Source of the DNA: Microbacteriaceae bacterium
Lineage (GTDB): Bacteria; Actinomycetota; Actinomycetes; Actinomycetales; Microbacteriaceae
Direction: 5' to 3'
DNA length: 41,535 bases
NCBI GenBank assembly: GCA_947455435.1
Contig: CANGNZ010000007.1
Span: 1-41,535, forward strand
In this document: piece by piece, positions 21,619 to 31,526 of the stretch
How the letters are laid out: the number at the start of each line of letters is the position of its first letter
Numbering within the stretch: position 1 is the stretch's first letter
Made by a program: the position numbers and the translations under genes
Notes under the pieces: generated by a model
What the model was told of the DNA's origin: nothing
The model's input: only the letters and a program-made list of their open reading frames with translations
Databases searched by the model: none

Positions 21619-22179
21619 TTAGACCTCTAGAAGTTCGGCTTCTTTGCGCTTTAGAGCGTCATCGATAGCGTCAACATGGGTCTTGGTAAGTGCGTCAAGC
21701 TCTTTCTCAGCGCGAGCAAGGTCGTCTTCGCCTGCCGAGCCGTCCTTCTTCAAAACGGCTAGGTCGTCATTGCCCTTACGGCGAATGTTGCGAACCGAAA
21801 CGCGTGCGTCCTCGGCTTTGGTGCGAACGAGCTTTACGTACTCCTTGCGGCGCTCCTCGGTTAGGTCTGGTAGCGAAACGCGAATCACGTTGCCGTCGTT
21901 GTTTGGAGTTGCTCCCAGGTTTGGAACAGCCGCGACAGCCTTTTCGATAGCGAGCAGCGCGCTCTTGTCGTAAGGCGTGATCAAGATGGTGCGAGCCTCA
22001 GGGTTTTGCAAGCTGGCGAGCTGGCCTAGCGGGGTGCCCGTGCCGTAGTAGTCGACCATGATCTTCTGAAACATGGCAGGGTTGGCGCGCCCTGTGCGCA
22101 CGGTAGCGAAATCTTCTTTGGCGGCCTCTACAGCCTTGCCCATTTTTTCTGTTGCCGAAGCAATAACTTCTGAAATCAT
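21619..22179 (-). CDS. frr: Ribosome recycling factor
   Basis: 186 aa; [66 protein letters not shown]. Confidence 0.98.
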   Translation of the reverse strand: MISEVIASATEKMGKAVEAAKEDFATVRTGRANPAMFQKIMVDYYGTGTPLGQLASLQNPEARTILITPYDKSALLAIEKAVAAVPNLGATPNNDGNVIRVSLPDLTEERRKEYVKLVRTKAEDARVSVRNIRRKGNDDLAVLKKDGSAGEDDLARAEKELDALTKTHVDAIDDALKRKEAELLEV

Positions 22180-22189
22180 CCGAGTCTCC

Positions 22190-22897
22190 TTATGCGGTTA
22201 CGAAAGTACCGATTTTCTTGCCCTTGATGGCATCGGTCACGTTTGAGTCTGGCTGCATGCCAAAGACGCGCATCGGCATCTTGTTGTCCATGCAAAGGCT
22301 GAACGCGGTTGCGTCAACCACCTTGAGCCCCTGAACCAGGGCATCCTGGTAAGTAATGGTTTCAAGTTTTTTGGCCTTCGGGTCCTTCTTCGGATCTGCC
22401 GAGTAGACGCCGTCAACACCGTTTTTGGCAACCAAAACCTCGTCGGCCTTGATTTCTAGTGCACGCTGCGCGGCAACGGTGTCGGTTGAGAAATATGGCA
22501 GGCCAGCGCCGGCACCAAAGATTACGACGCGACCCTTTTCGAGGTGTCGAATTGCACGAAGAGGAATGTACGGCTCGGTAACCTGCGACATTGTGATTGC
22601 AGACTGAACACGAACGTCGACTCCCGCCTGCTCTAGAAAGTCCTGGAGCGCCAAGGCGTTCATAACGGTACCCAACATACCCATGTAGTCGGCACGGCCG
22701 CGTTCCATACCCCGCTGCGAAAGCTCTGCACCTCTAAAAAAGTTGCCGCCGCCAACGACGATTGCAACCTCTGCGTGCTTGGCACCTTCGGCGATGGCCT
22801 TAGCCATGGCTGCCACGATGTCTGGGTTTACGCCTAGGGTTCCCCCACCGAAAGCCTCACCCGAAAGTTTTAGCAATACTCTGCGTTTGTGTGCCAT
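22190..22897 (-). CDS. pyrH: Uridylate kinase
   Basis: [49 protein letters not shown]; second ATG (22897) has better spacing from AGGAGG than ATG at 22903. Confidence 0.97.
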   Translation of the reverse strand: MAHKRRVLLKLSGEAFGGGTLGVNPDIVAAMAKAIAEGAKHAEVAIVVGGGNFFRGAELSQRGMERGRADYMGMLGTVMNALALQDFLEQAGVDVRVQSAITMSQVTEPYIPLRAIRHLEKGRVVIFGAGAGLPYFSTDTVAAQRALEIKADEVLVAKNGVDGVYSADPKKDPKAKKLETITYQDALVQGLKVVDATAFSLCMDNKMPMRVFGMQPDSNVTDAIKGKKIGTFVTA

Positions 22898-22934
22898 GAC
22901 CATCCTCCTGCTCTAACTATCCTAGGCGCGACAT

Positions 22935-22968
22935 AGAGAAAGGCTCGGTCTTACGACCGAGCCTTCTC
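22935..22968 (-). terminator. Intrinsic terminator-like hairpin downstream of tsf
   Basis: AAGGCTCGGTC-TTAC-GACCGAGCCTT inverted repeat (22940..22965), 11-bp stem with 4-nt loop, just after the tsf stop; T-tract is imperfect. Confidence 0.75.
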
Positions 22969-22981
22969 GTAAAAAGTTGAA

Positions 22982-23809
22982 CTAGGCGCCAACACGGAAG
23001 CGAACGAATTCGCCAACGGTTACTCCGGCGTTCTCCAGGACCTTAGCTACGGTGAGCTTGTTGTCCTTGGCGAAGTCCTGTTCAAGCAGAACGTTCTCCT
23101 TGAAGAAGCCAGTTACACGCCCTTCAACGATCTTCGGAAGAGCAGCCTCAGGCTTGCCTTCGTTACGTGCGGTCTCTTCGGCAATGCGACGCTCGGTTGC
23201 AACAAGGTCGGCGTCTACGTCGTCACGGTGAAGGTGAACAGGCGAGAATGCCGCGATGTGAACTGCAACGTCGTGAGCGGTGTCTGCGTCGCTACCCGAG
23301 TAGGCAACAAGAACGCCAACCTGTGGAGGTAGGTCCTTGCTGGTGCGGTGTAGGTAAGCGTCTACTGCGTCACCCTTGACAACTGCTAGGCGGCGAAGTT
23401 CAACCTTCTCGCCCATGATTGCAGCTTCGTCGTTGATTGCGTCAGCAACGGTCTTGCCGCCGAAGTCGGCAGCAAGTGCCTCATCGAGGGTTACCGAGCC
23501 AGCAGCAACAACTGCGTCAGCGATCGACTCTGAAAGAGCGATGAACTTGTCTGCCTTTGCAACGAAGTCGGTCTCGCAGGCAAGCTCTAGGAGCCAGCCC
23601 GTGTTACCCGAAACGCGCGCAACGATAAGTCCGTTAGAGGTGGTGCGGCCTTCACGCTTGGTGACGCCCTTCAAACCCTTTAGACGTAGGAACTCAAGAG
23701 CCTTGTCGATGTTGCCATCGGCCTCGTCAAGTGCACCCTTGCAGTCCATCATTCCAGCGCCTGAGCGCTCGCGAAGTGCCTTTACGTCGGCTGCGGTGTA
23801 GTTAGCCAT
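22982..23809 (-). CDS. tsf: Elongation factor Ts
   Basis: [45 protein letters not shown]. Confidence 0.99.
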   Translation of the reverse strand: MANYTAADVKALRERSGAGMMDCKGALDEADGNIDKALEFLRLKGLKGVTKREGRTTSNGLIVARVSGNTGWLLELACETDFVAKADKFIALSESIADAVVAAGSVTLDEALAADFGGKTVADAINDEAAIMGEKVELRRLAVVKGDAVDAYLHRTSKDLPPQVGVLVAYSGSDADTAHDVAVHIAAFSPVHLHRDDVDADLVATERRIAEETARNEGKPEAALPKIVEGRVTGFFKENVLLEQDFAKDNKLTVAKVLENAGVTVGEFVRFRVGA

Positions 23810-24615
23810 TACTTGGCCTCCTCTTCCTTGGTCTCTTCAGCTGCTGGAACTGCTACCTCAGCGGCAGGTGCTTCAAGAAGCTCCTTCTCCCACTCAGCTA
23901 GCGGCTCAACTTCTTCAACCTTCGAGTGCTTTGCCTTTAGACCTTCGGCAACTGCGTCAGCAATTACACGGGTTAGCAGAGCGACTGAACGGATTGCGTC
24001 GTCGTTTCCAGGGATACCAATGGTGACCTCGTCTGGGTCACAGTTGGTGTCGAGGATACCGATTACAGGAATACCGAGCTTCTTGGCTTCGGTGATTGCT
24101 AGGTGCTCCTTGTTGGTGTCAACAACCCAGATCGCCGATGGGGTCTTGGTTACGTTGCGGATACCGCCGAGCGACTTCTCAAGCTTGTCCTTCTCACGGC
24201 GAAGAATCAAAAGTTCCTTCTTGGTGAGGCCGGTCTTGGTGGCACCCGAGAAGTCCATGACTTCGAGTTCCTTTAGACGCGAAAGACGCTTCTGGATTGT
24301 CTGGAAGTTAGTCAAAAGACCACCCAACCAACGCTCGTTGATGTATGGCATGCCAACGCGCTGGGCTTCGAGAGCGATTGGCTCCTGGGCCTGCTTCTTG
24401 GTGCCGACGAAAAGGATGCTGCCGCCGTGTGAGACGGTCTCCTTGACGAATTCGTACGCACGGTCAATGTGCGAGATCGACTTCTGGAGGTCGATGATGT
24501 AGATGCCCGAACGGTCGGTCAGGATGAATCGCTTCATCTTTGGGTTCCAACGACGGGTCTGGTGCCCGAAGTGCACGCCAGCGTCAAGTAGCTGGCGAAC
24601 GGTTACAACTGCCAT
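23809..24615 (-). CDS. rpsB: 30S ribosomal protein S2
   Basis: [65 protein letters not shown]; stop overlaps tsf start (TAATG). Confidence 0.99.
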   Translation of the reverse strand: MAVVTVRQLLDAGVHFGHQTRRWNPKMKRFILTDRSGIYIIDLQKSISHIDRAYEFVKETVSHGGSILFVGTKKQAQEPIALEAQRVGMPYINERWLGGLLTNFQTIQKRLSRLKELEVMDFSGATKTGLTKKELLILRREKDKLEKSLGGIRNVTKTPSAIWVVDTNKEHLAITEAKKLGIPVIGILDTNCDPDEVTIGIPGNDDAIRSVALLTRVIADAVAEGLKAKHSKVEEVEPLAEWEKELLEAPAAEVAVPAAEETKEEEAK

Positions 24616-24826
24616 GGCAGTGCTCCTTATTTCTCAGTTGTCTTTGCCTGCGGTTGCCGGCAAACCTAGTGCCGCAACAAAAACCGCCCGAGGGACTGAT
24701 GGTGTTTGCCGATTATCGACACGCGAAGTCACTTGGCTTTCGCCGAGTGCTTCTAAAAGCATAGCAGTTCTCCACCGGTTTGCACCAGCGCTTTCGGCTC
24801 TGTGAAGCCGATTGCAGGATTATTCG

Positions 24827-25324
24827 ATGCGAAAACATTTACCAATCCTGGCCATCGGTTTTCTCCTGATATTGATGGTTCCGAGGCAGTCCTTTGCTAC
24901 TCAAAGTTGGCAAGCGCCAGTTGCGCATCCGCGACTAATTAACTCGTTTCTGCAACCCAGCTCCGACTACTCCGCAGGTCATCGAGGCGTCGATTATCTT
25001 GTCAGTGCTGGGCAAGCGGTTGTTGCTCCGGCCGACGGCGTGGTGAGCTTCGCAGGGCTTGTCGTGAACCGAGGTGTGCTCACAATTGAGCATGAAGGCT
25101 CGATTCTCACGTCTTTTGAACCCATTTGCCCTTTGGTTGGCAAGGGAATCAAGGTAAAGCGTGGCCAACTAATCGGGCGACTATGCAATTACCCCAACTA
25201 CAAAAACCACTGCGGGGTCAGAACCTGCTTGCATTTCTCGCTTCGAACTGCCGAGGGCTACCTTTCGCCTCTGGTAACAATCGGTGGGCTAACGCCCAGC
25301 CGACTACTAACCGCTAGGCCCTAG
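24827..25324 (+). CDS. M23-family metallopeptidase-like protein (secreted)
   Basis: Signal peptide MRKHLPILAIGFLLILMVPRQSFA; YSAGHRGVDYLVSAGQAVVAPADGVVSFAG and CLHFSLRT motifs; alternative TTG start at 24812 in ORF track. Confidence 0.85.
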   Translation: MRKHLPILAIGFLLILMVPRQSFATQSWQAPVAHPRLINSFLQPSSDYSAGHRGVDYLVSAGQAVVAPADGVVSFAGLVVNRGVLTIEHEGSILTSFEPICPLVGKGIKVKRGQLIGRLCNYPNYKNHCGVRTCLHFSLRTAEGYLSPLVTIGGLTPSRLLTARP

Positions 25325-26225
25325 GGTGAGCGATCTTGTAGCCCTCTTTGAGCCTCTCGATGCTCACGTGAGTGTAAATCTGCGTTGTGCCTAGGCTCGC
25401 GTGGCCGAGAAGCTCCTGCACTGCTCTAAGGTCTGCTCCCCCGTCGAGCAAGTGTGTTGCAGCGCTATGCCTCAGAGAGTGCGGGCCGGCAACGCCAGTG
25501 GGTGTCTCAGCTAATAAACCGGCAACCAAAGAATAAATTTGTCGAACACCAACGCGACTGCCCCGAGAGGTCAACAGCAAAGCATCGCCACTTTTTTCGT
25601 TCGCGTATTGCTTGCGCCCGTGAACGAGCCAAGCATCAAGGGCCTCTCTAGCTGGCACCCCAAAGGGAACCATCCGCTCCTTGCCACCCTTACCCATGAC
25701 TCTCAAAAGATTGCGCGAAAAATCCACATCAGAAACGTTGAGCCCAACGAGCTCACTCACTCGAGCCCCGCTGGCATAAAGCAGCTCGACCGCCAGTCGG
25801 TCGCAAAGTCCGCCGGGGTTGTCTTGAGTAGCCATCGACTCGAGAATCTTGAAGATGATGTCAATCGATTCCTTACCAACCACTTTGGGCAAGGTCCTGC
25901 TGGTTTTTGGTGTGCGCAGGCGCAACCCAGGATCTGCTTCGATTATGCCGTTTTTGAAACACCAAGCCGTGAGCGACCTAATCGAAGCGCTCTTTCGCGC
26001 CATAGTTGCCTTGCTCAGGCCCTTCTCGGTCAGTTCGTATAGAAAATCTCGAAGTGCCTCAAGCTTTAAGTCACCTAGGCCCGATTCGCCCGCCCGTTCA
26101 AGGTAGGCGAAAAGTTCGGCAACATCGGTTCGGTAACCCTTTACGGTGTGCGGCGAATAACCGCGCCCCGCTTCAAGGTGGGCGCAGTAGTCATGTAGCA
26201 CTCGATCTAAGCTCTGCACAATCAA
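25314..26225 (-). CDS. xerC: Tyrosine recombinase XerC
   Basis: LLYASGARVSELVGLNVSDVD, HSLRHSAATHLLDGGADLRAVQELLGHASLGTTQIYTHV (R...HxxR...H...Y). Confidence 0.93.
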   Translation of the reverse strand: MIVQSLDRVLHDYCAHLEAGRGYSPHTVKGYRTDVAELFAYLERAGESGLGDLKLEALRDFLYELTEKGLSKATMARKSASIRSLTAWCFKNGIIEADPGLRLRTPKTSRTLPKVVGKESIDIIFKILESMATQDNPGGLCDRLAVELLYASGARVSELVGLNVSDVDFSRNLLRVMGKGGKERMVPFGVPAREALDAWLVHGRKQYANEKSGDALLLTSRGSRVGVRQIYSLVAGLLAETPTGVAGPHSLRHSAATHLLDGGADLRAVQELLGHASLGTTQIYTHVSIERLKEGYKIAHPRA

Positions 26226-27388
26226 AGGTTAAGTCGTTTGCGCCACAAACCATGATCGTTTCGCTCAGCGCGCCCAACAAGTTCAAGTGCCCCGAGCGCA
26301 ATTGCCAGCTCGAGTGAGGTGAGGCCAGCTTTGTGCATTAGTGATTCGCTTGAGACATATCGCAGAGTTAGCGCGTCGAGGGCTCGCAGCTCAAGGGCAC
26401 CCATGGAATCCTCTTCTTGGGCCAACTTGCTATCGATTCCGACAAGGTCGAAAAGGTCATTTTGCCCACCAACCAGTTGAGCTAGGCCATCGCGAATCAG
26501 CCGGTGGCAGCCGTCGCTGGTTGAACGGTTTATCAAGCCTGGAACGGCACCCAAGGGCCTGCCGATACCCAAGGCGTGATTGGCCGTGTTAATGGCACCG
26601 GAGCGATAGCCTGCCTCAACAACCACAGTGGCTCGCCCGAGAGCAGCGATTAATCTGTTGCGTTGCAGAAATCTCCAACGGGTTGGTCTCGCTCCTGGCG
26701 GAAGTTCAGAAAGCACAGCTCCAACCTCGGCGACCCGGTGCAGGAGTTCAGAGTTGCTCGATGGGTAAAACTGGTCGACTCCGCCAGCCATGACAGCAAA
26801 GTTTGCCGCCTCGAGGTTTACGGCAGCACTGTGAACTGCAGCATCGATGCCGAACGCTCCGCCAGATACTGTTCCAAACCCGCGATCTGCAAGCTGCCCC
26901 ACGAACTCGGCGCAGACCCATGAACCGTAAGGCGATGCGCTCCTGGAGCCCACTATCGACACTGCCGGTGTTAGCCGAGCAAGCGAACCTCTGACCCACA
27001 GCCCCGCAGGCATTCCAAGCCCTAGGTCACTTAGCCCTGCTGGCCATTGTTCGGATTCAGGGTGAACAAAGTTCGCACCAACCGCGCCAGCGACTTTTAA
27101 TGCGCTCTCAACGGCCTGCTTGCTCAACCTCGGTAACCATCGCTCAAAAGCCTCGTCAATCGTTTGCCCGAGCCTTGGAAACCTTGCAATGGCCAGGTCG
27201 CGGTATTTTGTGGCAAGGACTCGATCGGCAAGCCGCTTTGCCGGCTCTCGTTTTATCAGGGTATCGAGCGAGTGTGCAGCGCCGAGTGTCAGGCGCAAGA
27301 GTCCACCAAGTTCATCACCCGGTTCAACCAGCGTTGTCCAAGCGGCCGAAGCGAAGGCTTCAGGGTCTAACTTTTGATTTTCAGCCAA
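26222..27388 (-). CDS. dprA: DNA-processing protein DprA
   Basis: VSIVGSRSASPYGSWVCAEFVGQLADRGFGTVSGGAFGIDAAVHSAAV; Rossmann-like DprA core; between xerC and comM. Confidence 0.95.
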   Translation of the reverse strand: MAENQKLDPEAFASAAWTTLVEPGDELGGLLRLTLGAAHSLDTLIKREPAKRLADRVLATKYRDLAIARFPRLGQTIDEAFERWLPRLSKQAVESALKVAGAVGANFVHPESEQWPAGLSDLGLGMPAGLWVRGSLARLTPAVSIVGSRSASPYGSWVCAEFVGQLADRGFGTVSGGAFGIDAAVHSAAVNLEAANFAVMAGGVDQFYPSSNSELLHRVAEVGAVLSELPPGARPTRWRFLQRNRLIAALGRATVVVEAGYRSGAINTANHALGIGRPLGAVPGLINRSTSDGCHRLIRDGLAQLVGGQNDLFDLVGIDSKLAQEEDSMGALELRALDALTLRYVSSESLMHKAGLTSLELAIALGALELVGRAERNDHGLWRKRLNL

Positions 27389-28892
27389 GTTCGGTGCCTC
27401 TCAGATACATCGCGCGAGCAATGTGCTCCGCCGTGGGGCTTGCCACTTGTTCAAGGTCGGCAATTGAGTATGCCAAACGAATGCACCGGTCGTAACCTCG
27501 CATGCTTAGCAAACCCCGCTCGAGTGCCTTATCTAGAGCAGCTGTTGCATTACCGTTGGGCTTCCACTGTCGTCTAAGGTAGGCGCCAGGGACCTGGGCG
27601 TTGAGCCTCCACGGGGTCTTCGCTAGACGCGCCGCACCAAAATCGCGAGCCGCAGTTACCCGTTCGCGGAGTTGACTCGAAACTGGACCGCGTTCTTTCT
27701 GCATAGCCTTAGGTACGTTATTGACCCGAAGTGAAATATCGATTCGATCAAGTAGTGGGCCTGACAGCCGGTTTAGGTATCGAGACTTTACTGGTTCAAC
27801 ACACTTGCACCGTTTCGTCGGATCCCACGCGTAACCACATGGGCAAGGGTTCGCTGCCATGATTAGTTGAAACCTTGCCGGAAACCTTGCCACACCTGCA
27901 GCTCTTGAAATGAAGACCTCCCCGGCTTCGAGCGGTTGCCTCAGTGCCTCGAGAGCAGGCTGCTGAAACTCTGGCGCTTCGTCTAGAAACAACACCCCGT
28001 TGTGGGCCATCGAAATGAGCCCCGGCCGCGGAACCGACAGCCCGCCACCGATGAGCGAAGACGCAGACGAGTTGTGATGGGGCGCCCTAAATGGGGCATC
28101 GAAACTGATCCCTGCCGGCAGACCCGAAAGCGACTCGACTGCAGCGGTTTCGATAGCCTGCTCTGCCGTCAGCCTTGGCAGAATCGATGGCAACCGCTCA
28201 GCAACCATGGTTTTGCCGCTCCCTGGCGACCCGACCATCAAGAGGTGGTGACCTCCGGTTGCGGCCACAACCATCGACTCGATCACCTCGGGTTGCCCGA
28301 GAACATCCGAGTAGCAGAGCTGATTGCTTTGTTGTTCTCTATTTATTTTCGCTTCGTTCCCGGCTGCCAAGGGTTGAACATCCGAACCATGAAAACTGGC
28401 AACCTGAGTTAAATGGTCAAAACCAAAAACCTCTATTTCTTCAATCACCTCGGCCTCGGCAAGGTTTTCGTTTGGGACGATGAACCGCGACCAACCAAGT
28501 TCTTTAGCCGCCAAAAGCGATGGCAAGACTCCGTTAACGCCCCTAATCGAGCCGTCAAGAGCAAGTTCGCCTACATGCAACCATTCCCCCGCCGCCTCTT
28601 GATTCAGAGCACCTGAAGCAGCAAGTACAGAAACTGCTATCGCTAGGTCAAACGAGGAGCCTCGTTTTGGTACCGAGGCAGGTGAAAGGTTCACGGTTAT
28701 GCGCCGACCTGGTAGCGATAAACCACTATTTGTGCAGGCCGCTCGAACTCTTGACGTGGCTTCGCTGAGCGACGCATCTGGCAAACCGACCAAAATGAAG
28801 TTTGGGAGATTGCTTGAGATGTCGGCTTCAACGTCGATCAGTGTGCCGTTTAAACCAAATAGGGCAACCGCCTTGGTCTTGGCTAGTGCCAC
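27381..28892 (-). CDS. comM: YifB/ComM family Mg-chelatase-like AAA ATPase
   Basis: GLPDASLSEATSRVRAACTNSGLSLPGRRITVNLSPAS; Walker A VGSPGSGKTMVAERLPSILP; FRAPHHNSSASSLIGGG; MAANPCPCGY. Confidence 0.95.
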   Translation of the reverse strand: MALAKTKAVALFGLNGTLIDVEADISSNLPNFILVGLPDASLSEATSRVRAACTNSGLSLPGRRITVNLSPASVPKRGSSFDLAIAVSVLAASGALNQEAAGEWLHVGELALDGSIRGVNGVLPSLLAAKELGWSRFIVPNENLAEAEVIEEIEVFGFDHLTQVASFHGSDVQPLAAGNEAKINREQQSNQLCYSDVLGQPEVIESMVVAATGGHHLLMVGSPGSGKTMVAERLPSILPRLTAEQAIETAAVESLSGLPAGISFDAPFRAPHHNSSASSLIGGGLSVPRPGLISMAHNGVLFLDEAPEFQQPALEALRQPLEAGEVFISRAAGVARFPARFQLIMAANPCPCGYAWDPTKRCKCVEPVKSRYLNRLSGPLLDRIDISLRVNNVPKAMQKERGPVSSQLRERVTAARDFGAARLAKTPWRLNAQVPGAYLRRQWKPNGNATAALDKALERGLLSMRGYDRCIRLAYSIADLEQVASPTAEHIARAMYLRGTELG

Positions 28893-29254
28893 TAGAACAC
28901 CTGCTTGAGATGCTCTAACTTCACTTGACCGTTATCGATCAGCACTGCGATTGCATCGATTCTGACCTGGACACCGGCAACCTGACAAATTCGGCACCAC
29001 TCACCCACCAGCCGGCGAAGCCTGTTCATCTTTGCATCGGTTATCGCCTCAAAAGGTGTTCCGTAGCCGGCGCCATTCCGAGTCTTCACCTCAACAAATA
29101 CCCAGCGATCTTTGTCGCGTGCAATTAGATCTATTTCTCCGATGCCGCATCGCCAATTACGTTCGAGCACCTCGTAGCCAATTGAGGTTAGGTAGTCGGC
29201 GGCAAGTCGCTCGCCATAGATGCCGAGCACATGTCGGCGAGTGGGTTTCGTCAT
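28892..29254 (-). CDS. YraN family protein (UPF0102)
   Basis: GIYGERLAADYLTSIGYEVLERNWRCGIGEIDLIARDKDRWVFVEVKTRNGAGYG. Confidence 0.95.
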   Translation of the reverse strand: MTKPTRRHVLGIYGERLAADYLTSIGYEVLERNWRCGIGEIDLIARDKDRWVFVEVKTRNGAGYGTPFEAITDAKMNRLRRLVGEWCRICQVAGVQVRIDAIAVLIDNGQVKLEHLKQVF

Positions 29255-29314
29255 GCCGTAAAGCCTGACGGAGAATCGGAACGATAATCGAGCCGATCAA
29301 AAAATTGTGGAGAA

Positions 29315-29638
29315 CTACTCGCCTACTGCGAGCTCTTTTGGAAGTTCGAAAGCCTTGCCAGAGAGTTCTTCGATGTTTAGATCCTTGAAGGTGAGCACCT
29401 TGACGCTCTTGATGAATCGATCTGCGCGGTTTACGTCCCAAACCCACACGTCGCTCATGTTGACTTCGAAGTAGAAGTCGTTGCCTGCGTCCACGCGTTT
29501 GAAGTCGACTTCGTTGGCTAGGTAGATGCGGCGTTCTGTCTCGACCACGTATTTGAATGTCGCGACCACGTCGCGGTATTCGCGAAACAATGCCACTTCG
29601 GCATTGCGTTCAAACTCTTCGAATTCGTTCTCGTCCAT
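29315..29638 (-). CDS. DUF2469 family protein
   Basis: YRDVVATFKYVVETERRIYLANEVDFKRVDAGNDFYFEVNMSDVWVWDVNRADRF, conserved actinobacterial family beside rnhB. Confidence 0.92.
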   Translation of the reverse strand: MDENEFEEFERNAEVALFREYRDVVATFKYVVETERRIYLANEVDFKRVDAGNDFYFEVNMSDVWVWDVNRADRFIKSVKVLTFKDLNIEELSGKAFELPKELAVGE

Positions 29639-30294
29639 CAGTTCGATTCTATTGCGAGAATGCGATCGAGCCAGGTGACCCTGTGTTGAAGCGATGGACG
29701 CAACCTGCGAACAGCTTCGATGTGAGCCTCGGAGGCATACCCTTTGTGCCCCTCGAATCCGTAGCCAGGAAAGTCTTTAGCGAGTTCGACCATTAGGTGA
29801 TCTCGAGTCACCTTGGCCAGAACCGAGGCAGCGGCGACAGAAGCACAGTCACGGTCTGCTTTGGGGCGAACGGCTACGGCAACCCCATAGGAACGATTGC
29901 CCAACCAGTTGTGGCTTCCGTCAAGGAGGATCCTCGTTTTTAGGGGATCGAATGTGAGTTGCTCAATGGCACGTTCTGCCGCCAAAGCGAGTGCCTTGGT
30001 GATGCCAATTTTGTCGATCTCTTCTGCAGAAGACATGCCTACTGCCCACTGGTCTACCCAGTCGGCCACGGCTTCGAAGTTTGCTTCACGCTGCTTTTCG
30101 CTCATCAATTTTGAATCGCGAAGTTTTGCCGGCCAAGCGCTCTTGAAGGTTTCGGCTGTGGTTAGGGTTACGCCAACAGCCACTGGCCCAGCGATCGCGC
30201 CGCGACCAACCTCGTCTATGGCTAGGAGTTGCCTAATTCCGGAGCCAAAGATTTGGCTCTCAAGCTCACTTGTTGGGTACGTCTTTGAAGACAT
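29638..30294 (-). CDS. rnhB: Ribonuclease HII
   Basis: LLAIDEVGRGAIAGPVAVGV, LRDSKLMSEKQRE, ILLDGSHNW, VAAASVLAKVTRDHLM; ORF track begins at 30309, ATG at 30294 (MSSKTYPTS) is an alternative; overlaps the end of lepB. Confidence 0.95.
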   Translation of the reverse strand: MSSKTYPTSELESQIFGSGIRQLLAIDEVGRGAIAGPVAVGVTLTTAETFKSAWPAKLRDSKLMSEKQREANFEAVADWVDQWAVGMSSAEEIDKIGITKALALAAERAIEQLTFDPLKTRILLDGSHNWLGNRSYGVAVAVRPKADRDCASVAAASVLAKVTRDHLMVELAKDFPGYGFEGHKGYASEAHIEAVRRLRPSLQHRVTWLDRILAIESN

Positions 30295-31021
30295 CTGGGT
30301 AGTTACCAAGCCAGGTCCAGTGCTTCTGGGGCCAGGTGATCACGAATGCTTGCCCCACAACAAACTTTTGGGCAACGAAGCCCTTGCTCGGTAGGTCGCC
30401 GTGGTACCGGGAGTCTTCACTGTCTGAGCGGTTATCACCCATAACCCAGTAAGAGCCAGCTGGCACAGTCACATCAAACTTCTTGTTTGATGGCGGGGTT
30501 CCCTTTGGGAGATAAGGCTCGGTGATTGGCACGCCATTGATGACGATTTTGCCGCCGTCACACGAAACGTGGTCACCGGGTAGACCGATGACGCGCTTGA
30601 TCAAATGTTGCGCGCTGTCAGGGGCTGTAATGCCAAAAACACCGAGGACTTCGTCGGTGGTGTCTGTCCAGAAGTTTGTCTTTTTGGTCATCTCAACCGG
30701 AGTAAGCCAACCACCCGGGTCCTTGAACACAATGATGTCGCCTCGCTGAACCGGAATCAGTGAAGGAACGAGTTCGTTGACTACTATTCGGTCGTTGATT
30801 TGCAGAGTCTCAAGCATCGAGCCTGAGGGTATGAAGAATGAACGAATCAGGAATGTTTTGATGATCAGCGACAACAAAAGCGCCGAACCGACAATCACAA
30901 AGATGTCGAGAATAAACGCAACAAAGGCGTTCTTCTTCAGCTTGCGCCAAAAAAGAACAACCCTATTGTTGGTCTCTTTAAGTTGCTTAGGCGGGCGCTT
31001 TTTGCGTCCTGATTCAGTCAT
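30266..31021 (-). CDS. lepB: Signal peptidase I
   Basis: N-terminal TM, FFIPSGSMLETLQINDRIVVNELV (catalytic Ser), LIKRVIGLPGDHV (catalytic Lys), GSYWVMGDNRSDSEDSRYHG. Confidence 0.96.
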   Translation of the reverse strand: MTESGRKKRPPKQLKETNNRVVLFWRKLKKNAFVAFILDIFVIVGSALLLSLIIKTFLIRSFFIPSGSMLETLQINDRIVVNELVPSLIPVQRGDIIVFKDPGGWLTPVEMTKKTNFWTDTTDEVLGVFGITAPDSAQHLIKRVIGLPGDHVSCDGGKIVINGVPITEPYLPKGTPPSNKKFDVTVPAGSYWVMGDNRSDSEDSRYHGDLPSKGFVAQKFVVGQAFVITWPQKHWTWLGNYPDVFKDVPNK

Positions 31022-31024
31022 CGA

Positions 31025-31378
31025 CTATTTAGCGTTGTCGCGCTTCTCGCGAATCTTGGCCTTCTTACCGCGCAGGTCGCGTAGGTAGTAAAGCTTGGCA
31101 CGACGGACGTCACCCTTGGTGATTACGTCGATCGATTCAATGATTGGCGAGTGGATTGGGAAGGTACGCTCAACGCCGAAGCCTCCCGAGTCCTTGCGAA
31201 CGGTGAAAGTTTCACGGATGCCGTGACCTGAGCGACGGATGCAGTAACCCTGGAAAGCCTGAACACGGCTGCGGTTACCTTCGATGATGTTTACGTTGAC
31301 CTTTACGGTGTCACCAACGCGGAAGGCTGGGACGTTGGTCTTTAGGTTCTTGGCATCTACTGCGTCAAGAATGTGCAT
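31025..31378 (-). CDS. rplS: 50S ribosomal protein L19
   Basis: [69 protein letters not shown]. Confidence 0.99.
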   Translation of the reverse strand: MHILDAVDAKNLKTNVPAFRVGDTVKVNVNIIEGNRSRVQAFQGYCIRRSGHGIRETFTVRKDSGGFGVERTFPIHSPIIESIDVITKGDVRRAKLYYLRDLRGKKAKIREKRDNAK

Positions 31379-31496
31379 TTTATTTTCGCTCTCTGTGTCT
31401 GCGCGCAGGTCAGCAACGGGTTAGTTTGGTGTTTCTGATTTTCTCGCTAACTACGCTCCCCTGCGGCAGAGACACTAGGTGGTTAGCAACCTGTCT

Positions 31497-31526
31497 ATTC
31501 TGCCACGCTTAGTCGCCGGCGAGCAA
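31497..31526 (-). promoter_or_regulatory. Candidate sigma70-type promoter of rplS: -35 TTGCTC, 18-nt spacer, -10 CAGAAT
   Basis: Reverse strand TTGCTC-GCCGGCGACTAAGCGTGG-CAGAAT; same architecture and flanking bases as the rpsP promoter candidate. Confidence 0.6.

Noticed and set aside
23813-24502. 229-aa plus-strand ORF antisense to rpsB
   Set aside because: Ser-rich translation ([35 protein letters not shown]) mirroring rpsB codons; no SD or family signature.
28002-28412. 136-aa plus-strand ORF opposite comM
   Set aside because: Shadow of the conserved comM frame; no recognisable motifs.
29255-29314. Possible small RNA between yraN and the DUF2469 gene
   Set aside because: Only 60 nt with no clear promoter plus terminator; too weak to call.
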